NCBI GenBank assembly: GCA_030611885.1
Contig: JAUWOY010000010.1
Location: 1-64,000 of the forward strand
Reading direction: 5' to 3'
DNA from: Chloroflexota bacterium
GTDB taxonomy: Bacteria > Chloroflexota > Anaerolineae > VGOG01
DNA length: 64,000 nucleotides
Each line of letters begins with the position of its first letter. Position 1 is the stretch's first letter. A program made the translations under genes and the position numbers. A model generated the notes under the pieces. It saw only the letters and a list, made by a program, of their open reading frames with translations. It ran no database searches and had not been told where the DNA came from. Positions 32,539-41,702 of the stretch are shown here, piece after piece.

Positions 32539-34371
32539 TCAATAGCGGGCTGGTATAGGGTAGATGCGATTATACGCTTCATCCTCACGAATATATATCT
32601 CCACCTCTTCCAAGCGGAAGTCTCGTTGTCCTAGATACAATGTTCCTTTCATGACCACGAGCCGACCCTCATATTGGATGAGAGCATTTCTTGCCGGCTC
32701 TGGTATCACCTGGAGAGCTTGAGACGATCCTGTGCGCGCCCAGATAGGCAAATCGGCCAATGGCTCTATCCGCTCAATATGACCCCGCAGCTCCGCCTCC
32801 TCATAGAAGCTGCGATAGTACCAAGGAGCTTCTCCAGTCAGGGCCACTACATCAGCGATGATCTGTTGACCATTCGCCCATCCCAGGATTTCAACAGAGC
32901 TTCCCTCCACTAGGGGTTGCGTGGTGAGGAAAGAGGGGCTTATCTGACGATCCCCCAAGGTAACAGTCTTGGGAGCGCCTTGCACTTGATAGGTCTTCCC
33001 GGACTCAGCGTGTAAAGAAAAAGTGAAAAATGGAGGGCCTGTGACTTCATCGAACTTGGTTAGGGTTCCCTTAACATGAACCAGTTCCCCTCGGGGGTAC
33101 AAGAACCAGAAAAGCTGTCCCTCATCGGACACGGCATCAATGACGGTCACTCGACTCAACGAGTCTATGAGCCACTCTTCGTTCCGCTGGACAAAGGTAA
33201 TCCGGAAATGATCCGCCCGAGTATTGTTATCGAAGAAATCCAGGACAGACTCTGTTTGATCGGGCCAGCGGACAGCTATCCAACAGTTTGTACAGCCCTT
33301 GTTTTTAGAGTCCCAGTCCAATTGCTTGGCCTGCTCTACCAACGTTGGGTCAACTGTTAAGCCTGCCGCCTTCTCCTCGTCTCCGTCCCACAGGGCAGCG
33401 ATGAAATCGCTGAGTGTGGTCATAGGTGTGGGAACGATATGACCCTCTACTCGCACGTACGAATCATCTTGGCGTTCCCAGATCGACTCAAATTGCTGCT
33501 TCGCAAAGAGACCGAACTCTAAGAAAACACGGGATGCGTAGGGGTAGTCGTCAGGGATGGGGCCTAGCAGCCGGAAACAAGCGATGCCCTCTCCGATGAA
33601 TGAAACCTTGCCACCAGAGCCAGCCCAATTACCTGGCCGGGAGGGGGATGTCCATATCCATGCTAATGAATCCCATATTACACGCCACCTCTCGCCCTCT
33701 AAACGCAGCAGAAGAAAGAGCGCCTCGCCTGTGCTCCCGAAATTGGCCGGAATCACTCCCAGTTCGACTTTGGAGCCCTCTTGCCAAATTCGAGCAGCCT
33801 GTACAGGGTCGATTAGATAATCACCTGCTATACCAGTTTGGTAAAGCACCCGCTCGCCGACCCGCCAGAAGAGGTAAGAATAGGGCGCTTTGGTTCGTCC
33901 CCGTGGTTGGAAATTGACAAAGGCCGCCCAAGCATCTCCTTCTGTTTCTGCCTCTAAATAGGTGGGCGTCCTCTCCGAGATCCTGGTCGAGCCACCTAGA
34001 TAACGGGCGATGGCTTCAACGTTCTCCTCGCGCTGCTCCGGCGTCAGGGCCATCACACCGGGTTCTTCCAGATAGGCAATTACTTGTTGGGCGAAGGCTT
34101 TAAAGGGTGGGGGCGTGTCCGTCGGCGGCACCGGGGTGGGCGTAGCAATGGGCGTAATAATCGAGTCCGGAGTTGAGGGGGGTGTTGAAATAGGCACAGA
34201 AGTGGCAGTTGGGATGAGATGCTGCTTCGTAGGAGGGATAGTTATCTCGGCCGTACCGGTGTATCTTGACCTCTCATCTGACAGTGGGGTAGTGACCGAA
34301 GGTCCTGCACAGCCGATTATGAGGATCATCAAAACCCCTAGAAGCAATAACCCAAGATGTTTGATCGTCAC
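32539..34371 (-). CDS. Lipoprotein of unknown function with Thr/Pro linker
   Basis: 610 residues: signal sequence with lipobox LIIGC (Cys21), a Ser/Thr/Pro-rich stalk to about residue 90 (TPIATPTPVPPTDTPPP), then a helical VMALTPEQREENVEAIARYL segment and a large globular part with repeated beta strands and an OB-like region near the C-terminus (GELVHVKGTLTKFDEV, AELRGHIERIEPLAD, YEGRLVVMKGTLYLGQRDF). It is anchored outside the membrane. No enzyme motif is visible. Its promoter is at 34442-34471. Confidence 0.7.
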   Translation of the reverse strand: MTIKHLGLLLLGVLMILIIGCAGPSVTTPLSDERSRYTGTAEITIPPTKQHLIPTATSVPISTPPSTPDSIITPIATPTPVPPTDTPPPFKAFAQQVIAYLEEPGVMALTPEQREENVEAIARYLGGSTRISERTPTYLEAETEGDAWAAFVNFQPRGRTKAPYSYLFWRVGERVLYQTGIAGDYLIDPVQAARIWQEGSKVELGVIPANFGSTGEALFLLLRLEGERWRVIWDSLAWIWTSPSRPGNWAGSGGKVSFIGEGIACFRLLGPIPDDYPYASRVFLEFGLFAKQQFESIWERQDDSYVRVEGHIVPTPMTTLSDFIAALWDGDEEKAAGLTVDPTLVEQAKQLDWDSKNKGCTNCWIAVRWPDQTESVLDFFDNNTRADHFRITFVQRNEEWLIDSLSRVTVIDAVSDEGQLFWFLYPRGELVHVKGTLTKFDEVTGPPFFTFSLHAESGKTYQVQGAPKTVTLGDRQISPSFLTTQPLVEGSSVEILGWANGQQIIADVVALTGEAPWYYRSFYEEAELRGHIERIEPLADLPIWARTGSSQALQVIPEPARNALIQYEGRLVVMKGTLYLGQRDFRLEEVEIYIREDEAYNRIYPIPARY

Positions 34372-34695
34372 AGCTCTTCTGATCCTTTTCCCGATGCATT
34401 CCAGTATCGGGGCCAGTAATGACTTTGATTATCCCCGACTAATTTTACTTCAGTTCATGGCTTATTGTCAAATGTCAAAATGTAGACGAAGTAACTCAGG
34501 AAACCAATGCGGGGGTTGGAAATCACAGCTCTAGGCATCACCGAAAAATCCGTCAAGTTGTTGCTGGAAACCATAGGAGAGATACCATGGGTATCTCTCC
34601 ATATCGACGATATACTGATGGCAATAGAGTCTTTGTGAATGTTCATCCCCTTTGCCACTTCGAGATCATCGTCTAAGCTCTGCGTCTCTTTCCCA
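34372..34695. other. 324-base intergenic stretch between secreted-protein genes
   Basis: It holds the promoter of the lipoprotein gene (34442-34471) and an untranslated part after the gene at 34696. A plus-strand frame ending in FVNVHPLCHFEIIV near 34673 lacks a start codon and is not convincing. A perfect palindrome GAGATACCATGGGTATCTC lies near 34581-34599. Confidence 0.5.
34442..34471 (-). promoter_or_regulatory. Promoter of the lipoprotein gene
   Basis: On the minus strand a perfect TTGACA (34466-34471), an 18-base spacer and TAAAAT (34442-34447), about 70 bases before the ATG at 34371. Confidence 0.65.
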
Positions 34696-35262
34696 CTAGG
34701 GGTATGTAGTTATTAAGATGCGGTAATCCTGATTGTATCGTCGAAAACTATCCGCCCTTGTACATGAACTGAAACTAGCAGAATAGCAGGTTCCAGGGGA
34801 GGGAACGCCCGAGCAGTGGCAGTAGGTCGGATCACTTGGGGATTTGTTTTCCCAGCGACCGAAGTAAAAGTCAACCCACCATAGAGAGAAACTGCCTCCA
34901 TAGCCACAATCACCAACTACGAAGCTCCTGTCATATGATGTTCCTCCATCAGCTGTAGGAATCGGAATAGCTTGCTCGTACCAAAGCACCTGAAGAGGAT
35001 CTCCATATGCAACCGCCCCACCTGGTACTCCACCGAGGTTGGAGCATCTTATTGCAGCATCTTCTCCGGCGACGATCGGGCCGGCACCACTAGATGCATT
35101 ACCCATGGCATAAGCAGTGAAGTCTTGATCGTACCTGTAAAACCATGCGTGCCCGAGAGCTGGCTTGGCATACACAAGCGCTGTCTCTTGCCCAGGGATG
35201 GAAGAAACATTGAGCAGCAAGATACCCATCAATGTCGCGACCAAGAGAACTTTCTTCAACAT
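34696..35262 (-). CDS. Secreted cysteine-containing protein of unknown function
   Basis: 188 residues: signal peptide to about residue 25 (MLKKVLLVATLMGILLLNVS), then a compact domain rich in Trp/Tyr/Phe with six Cys (AIRCSN, VVGDCGYGG, TYCHCSG, GTCYS, FSSCTRAD), which suggests disulfides. GAGGAGG precedes ATG 35262. The second half exists again as a gene fragment at 31836-32100. The Asp-box protein gene ends 16 bases upstream, so the two are probably cotranscribed. No family is recognised; it is also similar in style to the protein at 29977. Confidence 0.7.
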   Translation of the reverse strand: MLKKVLLVATLMGILLLNVSSIPGQETALVYAKPALGHAWFYRYDQDFTAYAMGNASSGAGPIVAGEDAAIRCSNLGGVPGGAVAYGDPLQVLWYEQAIPIPTADGGTSYDRSFVVGDCGYGGSFSLWWVDFYFGRWENKSPSDPTYCHCSGVPSPGTCYSASFSSCTRADSFRRYNQDYRILITTYP

Positions 35263-35278
35263 GAGTACACCTCCTCAA

Positions 35279-36991
35279 TTAGTAACTCTCCCAGCCAAAC
35301 ACAGGTTCCATCACGGCGTACACGATGAGACCCTGTGGCCCGGGTGAGATGGCTATAGCTTTAGGAGTGGAGCTGCCCAAGACAAGTTCCCAAGTCACTC
35401 CCCCATCAGTCGACTTGTAGACGCCTGAACGAAATGTTCCGAAGAAAAGGGTGTGGTCATCTTCATAATGCGGAGACACCGCGATCTTCCATCCCCCTTT
35501 GTAGGCTGCAATGTTGTCAGTTAAAGAGACCCACGTTTCTTCCCCGTCTGTCGATCTAAACAGACCATACCTTGTTCCTACGAAAAGTGTGTATCCCTCA
35601 TCCTTATTGCCTATCACGGTCATGTCGGTCACATGGTTCTCCTGCAACTTGGAGAAGGCTTGTATCGAGTTCCAAGTTGCGCCCCCATCGCTCGACTTAA
35701 ACAGGCCCTTCTCTTCCGTGCCTATGTAGAGCGTATGGTCAGCAGCATAATCAGGAGATAGAGCAATACAGGTCACTTTGTCAGGGGAATTGGTCGCTTG
35801 CCAGCTAGCTCCACCATCAGTGGATTTGAACACCCCATAGCTCTTGGACCGACTCAGGTGGTAATCATAGACGCTGATGTACAGAGTGCGATCTTTGGCG
35901 TACTGGGGTGACACCACCAGGGCGCTTGTGTGAAGATCGGGCAATCCCGAGTTCACAGATGCCCAATGAACTCCTCCATCCGTGGATTTGAAAATTCCTG
36001 CATCTGCTGTCCCGGCGAAAACCATCTGATCTTCCAAATACGTGGGAGAAACAGCAAGGCTAATTATGCCTTTAGTATCAGCAAAGTCGGACTGCGAGGT
36101 ACTCCAAGTACCTCTAGCTCCAAGTTTGGACACATTTATGCTGCCTGATACTTTGCCTACTATCTCATCAATGAACTTGCTAAAACCTGCGAAAACGATG
36201 CGATCAGTGGCGTAGTTAGGCGATAAGGCGATAACTTCCGGCACAAACCCCAGTTCTGCTCGAGAGATAAAGGTCCAGTTCCTTCCTCCATCATTCGAGA
36301 CGAACAGGCCACCACCAGAAGCCACTTTGTGCACTCTTGCAATGAACTCTCCTGTTCGAGCATTCAGTGCCACAAGGGCTGGAGCATTCTTTATATCAGC
36401 TCCTCTGATGGAAAGAATAGGAACGCTATCTTCCCTCTTCCTGAGCCGATAATGATAACCACTGGCCCATCCGTCGTGGGGCTTCAGTCCCAGTTGGGAG
36501 GTAACGAATCGCCAAGCTTGGTCGCTATCGATACCGAGTTCATTAGTGTTTTCGAAAAAGGGGAGCCTTATTGGATCGTCCAGTTCTTCAATTCCAGCAA
36601 CTTGACCATTGACAATGCTCACCAACAGACGTTTGTCAGTGCCAGGCTGGACAAAGAAAACATTCCAATTGGCCCTGCGTCCTCCCAATCCACGAGGGAT
36701 ATCCAGAGAGGCTAGGCTGTTGTCTCGGGCATCGGTGCTGATCAAGTCATATAGTTTAGCTTCGCCATGCCACCTTTGGGCCTCCTTTTGGGCTAGGACA
36801 TAAGCCTCCTTAACCGTGAGTGTCCGACTTGGTTGAGTCATTGCCGAGCTAAGTGATGACAATTCAGTCGGAGACCGTCGAGTCGCATCTTGCCAAGGAG
36901 TGAAGCCAAGGAGCGGAATGAAAGTAAAAGCGAAGCCCACTGCAACAACTAAAGCGAACACTTTCCCAAAGATGCTCCTGTTGTTTTTCAT
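35279..36991 (-). CDS. Secreted Asp-box (BNR-type) beta-propeller protein
   Basis: 570 residues starting MKNNRSIFGKVFALVVAVGF, with AAGGAGG before ATG 36991 and a signal anchor at 10-30. Residues about 65-220 resemble a PepSY-type fold (KEAYVLAQKEAQRW, LLVSIVNGQVAGIEEL). The rest carries at least six Asp boxes: SNDGGRNWTF, STDGGVHWAS, STDGGASWQA, SSDGGATWNS, STDGEETWVS, STDGGVTWEL, each between ALSPNYATDRIVFAG-like strands. This is the fold of VPS10/Ycf48/sialidase-like propellers, without visible sialidase residues. Probably a surface binding protein. Confidence 0.8.
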   Translation of the reverse strand: MKNNRSIFGKVFALVVAVGFAFTFIPLLGFTPWQDATRRSPTELSSLSSAMTQPSRTLTVKEAYVLAQKEAQRWHGEAKLYDLISTDARDNSLASLDIPRGLGGRRANWNVFFVQPGTDKRLLVSIVNGQVAGIEELDDPIRLPFFENTNELGIDSDQAWRFVTSQLGLKPHDGWASGYHYRLRKREDSVPILSIRGADIKNAPALVALNARTGEFIARVHKVASGGGLFVSNDGGRNWTFISRAELGFVPEVIALSPNYATDRIVFAGFSKFIDEIVGKVSGSINVSKLGARGTWSTSQSDFADTKGIISLAVSPTYLEDQMVFAGTADAGIFKSTDGGVHWASVNSGLPDLHTSALVVSPQYAKDRTLYISVYDYHLSRSKSYGVFKSTDGGASWQATNSPDKVTCIALSPDYAADHTLYIGTEEKGLFKSSDGGATWNSIQAFSKLQENHVTDMTVIGNKDEGYTLFVGTRYGLFRSTDGEETWVSLTDNIAAYKGGWKIAVSPHYEDDHTLFFGTFRSGVYKSTDGGVTWELVLGSSTPKAIAISPGPQGLIVYAVMEPVFGWESY

Positions 36992-37194
36992 GAGTAGCCT
37001 CCTTACCTTCAATATCTTCAATACACACTTTGCCCTCGTAAAATTCGACAGGGTTTGCTCTGTTGCTATCCGTGAATCCTTCGCCCCCAATTATACCAAA
37101 CTCTCCACCAAAACACAACGGCCAAAAAGCCAGTTTTCACCCCGTCTCTTTGGCCAGGTGTTACCTGGCTTTTCCGCCAGGTACACCCCATAAA

Positions 37195-37225
37195 CAAAAA
37201 GGTCTCATCCGGGAGAGGATGAGGC
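37195..37225 (-). terminator. Terminator after the second NarL-type regulator
   Basis: On the minus strand the stem CCTCATCC / GGATGAGACC has a CTCTCC-type loop followed by TTTTTG. It ends 14 bases after the regulator stop. Confidence 0.8.
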
Positions 37226-37239
37226 CAACCTGCCTCACT

Positions 37240-37872
37240 TCACATCTTTACCAAACCCCTGCTTACCCCCTCCACCACCGCCTTAGTTCGAGACTCTACC
37301 CCAAGCTTGCCAAGGATATTCCCCACATGAAACCGCACCGTCCTCTCAGTGATGGAAAGCTCCCTTGCAATCTCCTTGTTGCTCAAACCCTTAGCCATCA
37401 ACCTCAAAACCTCAAGCTCCCTCTCGGTGAGGGGAACCTCTTCTTCCTCGCCTATCGCCCTCCTCACCACCTTCTCCTCCACCCTCCTGCTAAGCCAGGT
37501 CTCCCCACGAGAGGCTGCACGAATGGCTTCCACAATCGTATCCAATGCCTCCTCCTTGAGCACATAACCGGTAGCCCCTGCCTTTAGAATCCCGAAGACG
37601 TACTCATTTTCATCGTAGGCACTGAGTGCCAGGATGCGCAAATCGGGGAATCTCTCCCGCAGGATTCGGGTGACCTCCACCCCATCCATCCCCGGCATCA
37701 CCACGTCCAAAACCAGAACGTCAGGACGAAGCTCCTCGACGAGGCGAAGCACCTCATCGCCACTGGATGCCTCCCCGATAACTTCGATTCCATGCGCGCC
37801 ATCGAGCTCGGCCCTTATGCCCGACCTCACCACGGGGTGGTCGTCGGTTAATAGGACCCTGATTGAATCCAT
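37240..37872 (-). CDS. NarL/ComA-type response regulator (second copy)
   Basis: 210 residues: receiver with the acidic pair in LLTDDHPVVRSG, phospho-acceptor Asp in VLVLDVVMPGMDG, Lys in GYVLKEE, then a GerE helix-turn-helix (TERELEVLRLMAKGLSNKEI, RTVRFHVGNILGKLGVESR). Close paralogue of 30906-31544; the recognition helix differs (RTVRFHVGNIL against GTVKNHVTKIY), so the two may read different sites. GGAGG precedes ATG 37872. It may respond to the ComP-like kinase or to another HisKA_3 kinase. Confidence 0.92.
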   Translation of the reverse strand: MDSIRVLLTDDHPVVRSGIRAELDGAHGIEVIGEASSGDEVLRLVEELRPDVLVLDVVMPGMDGVEVTRILRERFPDLRILALSAYDENEYVFGILKAGATGYVLKEEALDTIVEAIRAASRGETWLSRRVEEKVVRRAIGEEEEVPLTERELEVLRLMAKGLSNKEIARELSITERTVRFHVGNILGKLGVESRTKAVVEGVSRGLVKM

Positions 37873-37957
37873 CGCTCACCTCCGCCGGAGGATGTAGCCC
37901 ATCACCAAAAGCACCCCTACGATAGCCGAGCCCCACACGATTCGCTTCCGTCAACGA

Positions 37958-39235
37958 TCACTTGCAATTCGCCCCCGGTACTGGCGGCTGGTTGGCGTAC
38001 TCCTTCACGGCGTGGTAGACGGGCAGCGGGGTGAAATCGGGCTCGACCATGCGGAAATAGTACCAGGCTTGATCCCTCTCCGAATCGTCGGCGCGCTTGA
38101 AGAACCAGAAGTTGACCACTCCCATCCAGGGCCACTCGGCCTGGGCCCGCTTGTATGCCTCCACGACGTAGCGGGCCTGTTGCTCCTCGGTAACGTAGCC
38201 GTAGGGTTTGGCGGGGAAGTCGGCGGGGACGGCGTTCCAGTTCATCTCCGAGATCCAGATGAGTTTGTTCTCGTCGCCGTTTTTGACCATGATGTCGCGG
38301 ATGTAGAGGGGACGGGAGAAGTTTATGACCCTGGGCCGCATCCGCCGATCATACGGGCCCGACCAGAGGCCATAGCCCTGCATGGCCAGGATGTCAAAGT
38401 AGTCCCTGACCCCGGCATTGTACATCCGCTGCAGGAAGATAAAGTCGTTCAGGTTACGGGGGCCCAGTTCGATGGTGGAGGCCAGGGCCCCGCTGATGAT
38501 CACGCAATCGGGGTCGGCTTCCTTGGCTCGGGTGTAGCCGATTTTGAGCAGTTCGGTGTAGGCTTCGGGATCAACCGGCTGCTCGCCCCACTCAGGGTAG
38601 ATGTTGGGCTCGTTCCAGATTTGGTAATACTTGATGCGGCCTTTGTACCGATCCACTACTGTGTAGACGAAATCACCAAAGTCATTCAAGTCATCAGGTG
38701 GGGCGCGGGTGCCGGCATCATCGCCCCTCGCCCGCGACCAGGCAGGAGGATTATCCAAACGGGCGATTATGCCCAGATCGTATTTCTCAGCCAGGTCTAC
38801 AATGTTATCGTATTTTCCCCAGGCACTTTTGTTCCACTTGTGGTCGTAGAAATCACCCTGGCCGTGGATTTCGATGTCCTCCCAGGGGAACTCCTGGCGA
38901 ATCCACTTGAAGCCAGCCTCACTGATCATCTGCAGGGCGCGCTCTCGCTTCTCCGTCTCTACTTCCTGCTCCAAAAACACGTTGATGCCGAAGGGACAGA
39001 CGCCGGTGTGGGACACGGGAGCGTAAGGTTTGGTCTCCGGCTGCGGTCGGGTCAGGCCAGAGGCCAGTTGGAACACCCCTCGCACCTGAGGCAGGAGGTC
39101 CTCCTCGCCCGTCCAGTTCAACAGGGTACTGGATATTGGATATTGGGTATTGGTTAACGCCAGCAAGATCAACAGAACTGCCAGGATGGCCGCTGTGTTT
39201 CTCCTGTTGGGCAACCGTGCTAACAGATCGCTCAA
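37958..39235 (-). CDS. Glycoside hydrolase-like (beta/alpha)8 protein, membrane-anchored
   Basis: About 425 residues with an N-terminal membrane segment (TAAILAVLLILLALTN) and a clan GH-A-like domain from about residue 90. It has YYQIWNEPNIYPEWG (Asn-Glu-Pro with the presumed acid/base Glu) and IWISEMNWN (presumed nucleophile Glu), the strand 4/strand 7 pair of GH39/GH5-like enzymes; FGINVFLEQEV and KWIRQEFPWEDIE are strand 1-2 motifs. Substrate unknown. The start is uncertain: TTG 39235 has GGAG upstream, while the frame to GTG 39271 runs into a dispersed repeat. Confidence 0.75.
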   Translation of the reverse strand: MSDLLARLPNRRNTAAILAVLLILLALTNTQYPISSTLLNWTGEEDLLPQVRGVFQLASGLTRPQPETKPYAPVSHTGVCPFGINVFLEQEVETEKRERALQMISEAGFKWIRQEFPWEDIEIHGQGDFYDHKWNKSAWGKYDNIVDLAEKYDLGIIARLDNPPAWSRARGDDAGTRAPPDDLNDFGDFVYTVVDRYKGRIKYYQIWNEPNIYPEWGEQPVDPEAYTELLKIGYTRAKEADPDCVIISGALASTIELGPRNLNDFIFLQRMYNAGVRDYFDILAMQGYGLWSGPYDRRMRPRVINFSRPLYIRDIMVKNGDENKLIWISEMNWNAVPADFPAKPYGYVTEEQQARYVVEAYKRAQAEWPWMGVVNFWFFKRADDSERDQAWYYFRMVEPDFTPLPVYHAVKEYANQPPVPGANCK

Positions 39236-39254
39236 AAGTAACTTCTCCGAATTT

Positions 39255-39321
39255 AGGACACAGATCTGCACAGATAAAAGAGGAAAAATCTGCGGAAATC
39301 TGTGTTAATCTGTGTCCCACT
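39255..39321. repeat. Dispersed ACACAGATTAACACAGATTT-type repeat
   Basis: Partial copies of CACAGATTT/AATCTGTG motifs repeat several times (GGACACAGATCTGCACAGAT, AAATCTGCGGAAATCTGTG, TTAATCTGTGTCC) and together form an imperfect palindrome between the GH-like gene and the UspA fragment. Confidence 0.65.
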
Positions 39322-39918
39322 CTAAAATCGCTCGCCCAGGCGCTTCAGTTTCCGTCGCAGCCAGGAGACCGCCGACGGCTCGCGCTTGCGCACCATGAGC
39401 ACCGAGCAGGGTGCTCCATCCGCTACTCGGTCAGGGATGGAGCCGAAAAGCAGGTTCCTCAGGAACCATTCCTCCGATGCCCCGATGGCGATCAAAGCGT
39501 AGTCCTCTCGATCTTCTGTCTTTGCGACCTCCGCCAGGATACCTTCTGCGACGGAGGGGCTGCGCTTCAAACGGAAGGTGACCTCTTCGGTGATCTCTCC
39601 CAGTTCATCCTCGACCAACTGGCGCAGGACGTCCATTTCCACTTTCATATCCAGCTCGTCCGCCTCAGGGAAGATGCGCAGCGCCGTCAGGCAACCTCCC
39701 TCAGCTTTGGCGATGTCCCAGGCCAATCGCAAGGCCAAACGAGCGTGTGGCCCACCGCCGACCGGGACGAGCACGCGCTTGCTGTCTCCCTCTCCCACTC
39801 CCCGGTCGCGCAACACGGCCACGTCGCACCTTGCGCCGTGCACCACGTCCTTGACCACACTCCCCGTCACCTGCTGCGTTGTCAACTGCCCGCGCCAGCC
39901 CCTCAGGATCAGCCCCAC
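39322..39918 (-). pseudogene. UspA-domain part separated from the permease by a frameshift
   Basis: 198 residues. It begins in mid-domain with GLILRGWRGQLTTQQVTGSV and VVHGARCDVAVLRD, the second half of a UspA fold, and continues with a complete second UspA domain (RVLVPVGGGPHARLALRLAW to GSIPDRVADGAPCSVLMVRK). The first half of the first UspA domain is the C-terminus of the permease at 39909, in another frame. Loss of one base near 39913 would account for the break. GTG 39918 could still start a separate product. Real inactivation, programmed frameshift and assembly error are all possible. Confidence 0.7.
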
Positions 39919-41561
39919 GCCGCCCGAGCCTCGGCCACGCCCAGGATGCCGGACGAGATACCCCGCACCGCTCGCAGCAGGGTGCGCACCGGCACACCCC
40001 GTTCGTGGGCATAGCGTGCCACCCGTTTGAGCAACGCCTTCCGCCCGTTCTCTTGCCTATCTAGAATATCCTGAGCCAGCCCCAACGGGGTCGCTTCTGG
40101 TACCTTGACCACGGACAGAGCGGCGAGGGTGGATTCCTCTCTCGCCTGACCCAGGATAACGGCCATCCTGATCAAGCTCTCGGCGGTCAAGGGGTTGGCC
40201 ACCGGCACCAGGATCTCGTGACGGGCCGCTTCCACCGTCTGGGCCGCGACCTCCACCGCCCGGCTCACCGGCCGACGCAGTTGGTAGACGATCAGCCCTA
40301 ACACCAACAGCCCGCCACCCAAGGCCAGGTCCCCCGGCTCAATGAAGGCTCCCATTAGCACGCAGGTGCCGGCGGCGATGAGGGGAAAAGCCGGATAGAA
40401 GGGCACCTTGAAGGGACGCTGTTGCTCTGGGAATTTGCGCCGCAACCAGATGAGGGCCAGGTTGGCGAAGACCAAGAGATATAGGTAGCCAAAGTTGGCG
40501 ATGTAGCTCAGGAACACCTCCCGACCGGTGGCAGCGCACGCTGCGATCATGCCTCCACTGAGCAAGATGGCTGGCAGCGGCGTCTTGAGGCGGGGATGAA
40601 TCCGTGAAAGAAAGGACGGCAAGTAGCCATCGCGGCTCAAGGCCAGAGCGATGCGAGTGGAACTGATCATGGCCGTGTTCAACGAGGAGAGGGTAGCCAC
40701 CAGCCCGGCCAATCCCATCAACGGCGCACCAACCCGACCCAGGAAGCGCGAGGCCACCTCGGCCAGCGGGGCAGAGGAGTTCTTCAGCGTCTCAGCCGAG
40801 ACAACGCCCAGGGAGACAAGGGCCAGGGCACAGTAGACCACCATGCAAACACAGAGGGTGGTGACAATGGCAATGGGGATGTTTCGGCCCGGGTTCTTGA
40901 CCTCTTCGGCGGCGGTACCGACGACCTCAAAGCCCACGTAGAGGACGTGGATCAAGCCGATGGTCTGGAAGATCTTAACTGCATTGTTGAGCACTCCATC
41001 GTGGATGAAGAAACCACCCTCTCCGAAAAACCTGGCCCAGGTGAAGCCGCCCGGCAAGACCAGCCCTAGAACGATGTAGCCTACCAACGAAGCCAACAAT
41101 ATCCCGGCCAGGATGACCTGAGTGCGGCCTGCCTCCTCACTGCCACGCAAGTTGATGATCGTAAAAAGCACCACGATACCCATAGCCGTGGCGGAAACAG
41201 GCAGACCGGGCAGGAAGATCCTCAGTGAGAGGGTAAAGCCCACCGCGCATAGCGCGCAGTAGAACATAGCGCCAAACCAACTGACCCAGCCCACACTGAA
41301 GGGCAGGAACCCTTCCTTGGCCTGACTAACGTACGCGTAACCGCCACCGGCGATGGGATAACTGGAGGCCAATTCGGCGTAATCCAGGGCTGTGAAGAAC
41401 TCCAGCAGGCCGGCGACGAGGAAGGCCAGGATGAGGGCTGGCCCGACCATGCCGGCGGCGTAGCCGGTGAGCACGAACACGCCAGCGCCCATCGTGCCAC
41501 CGATACCTAGTATCAGGATCTGGGGAAGACCCAGGGTGCGAACCAGTTGCTTTTTTGCCAT
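39909..41561 (-). CDS. APC-family amino acid permease with truncated UspA tail
   Basis: About 550 residues starting MAKKQLVRTLGLPQILILGI. Twelve hydrophobic segments carry the APC signature GIGGTMGAGVFVLTGYAAGM, IAGGGYAYVSQAKEG and PIAIVTTLCVCMVVYCAL. The cytoplasmic C-terminal part from about residue 430 is a UspA domain (EILVPVANPLTAESLIRMAV) that stops halfway at GVAEARAAWG, where the frame shifts into the UspA gene. Intact relatives carry APC plus two UspA domains. ATG 41561 has AAAGG upstream; the frame to 41594 has none. It presumably imports amino acids, with nucleotide- or stress-linked control by the UspA part. Confidence 0.87.
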   Translation of the reverse strand: MAKKQLVRTLGLPQILILGIGGTMGAGVFVLTGYAAGMVGPALILAFLVAGLLEFFTALDYAELASSYPIAGGGYAYVSQAKEGFLPFSVGWVSWFGAMFYCALCAVGFTLSLRIFLPGLPVSATAMGIVVLFTIINLRGSEEAGRTQVILAGILLASLVGYIVLGLVLPGGFTWARFFGEGGFFIHDGVLNNAVKIFQTIGLIHVLYVGFEVVGTAAEEVKNPGRNIPIAIVTTLCVCMVVYCALALVSLGVVSAETLKNSSAPLAEVASRFLGRVGAPLMGLAGLVATLSSLNTAMISSTRIALALSRDGYLPSFLSRIHPRLKTPLPAILLSGGMIAACAATGREVFLSYIANFGYLYLLVFANLALIWLRRKFPEQQRPFKVPFYPAFPLIAAGTCVLMGAFIEPGDLALGGGLLVLGLIVYQLRRPVSRAVEVAAQTVEAARHEILVPVANPLTAESLIRMAVILGQAREESTLAALSVVKVPEATPLGLAQDILDRQENGRKALLKRVARYAHERGVPVRTLLRAVRGISSGILGVAEARAAWG

Positions 41562-41594
41562 TCTAATCAACCTTTCCGTCGCATTCGGTGACAA

Positions 41595-41626
41595 ACAAAA
41601 AGGCCACAGGAGGTCTCCTGTGGCTC
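41595..41626 (-). terminator. Terminator after the c-di-AMP receptor gene
   Basis: On the minus strand AGCCACAGGAG / CTCCTGTGGCT (two-base loop) is followed by TTTTTGTTTG. Confidence 0.88.
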
Positions 41627-41702
41627 GGCCGCTTAAAATCGCACAGAGTTGTCCCTTTCAATACTGACGAGGTTAACTGATGGGTCAAGTAGCTCCTCTG
41701 CT

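Noticed and set aside
34440-34673. A plus-strand open frame ending FVNVHPLCHFEIIV
   Set aside because: No start codon with SD; it crosses the lipoprotein promoter on the other strand.
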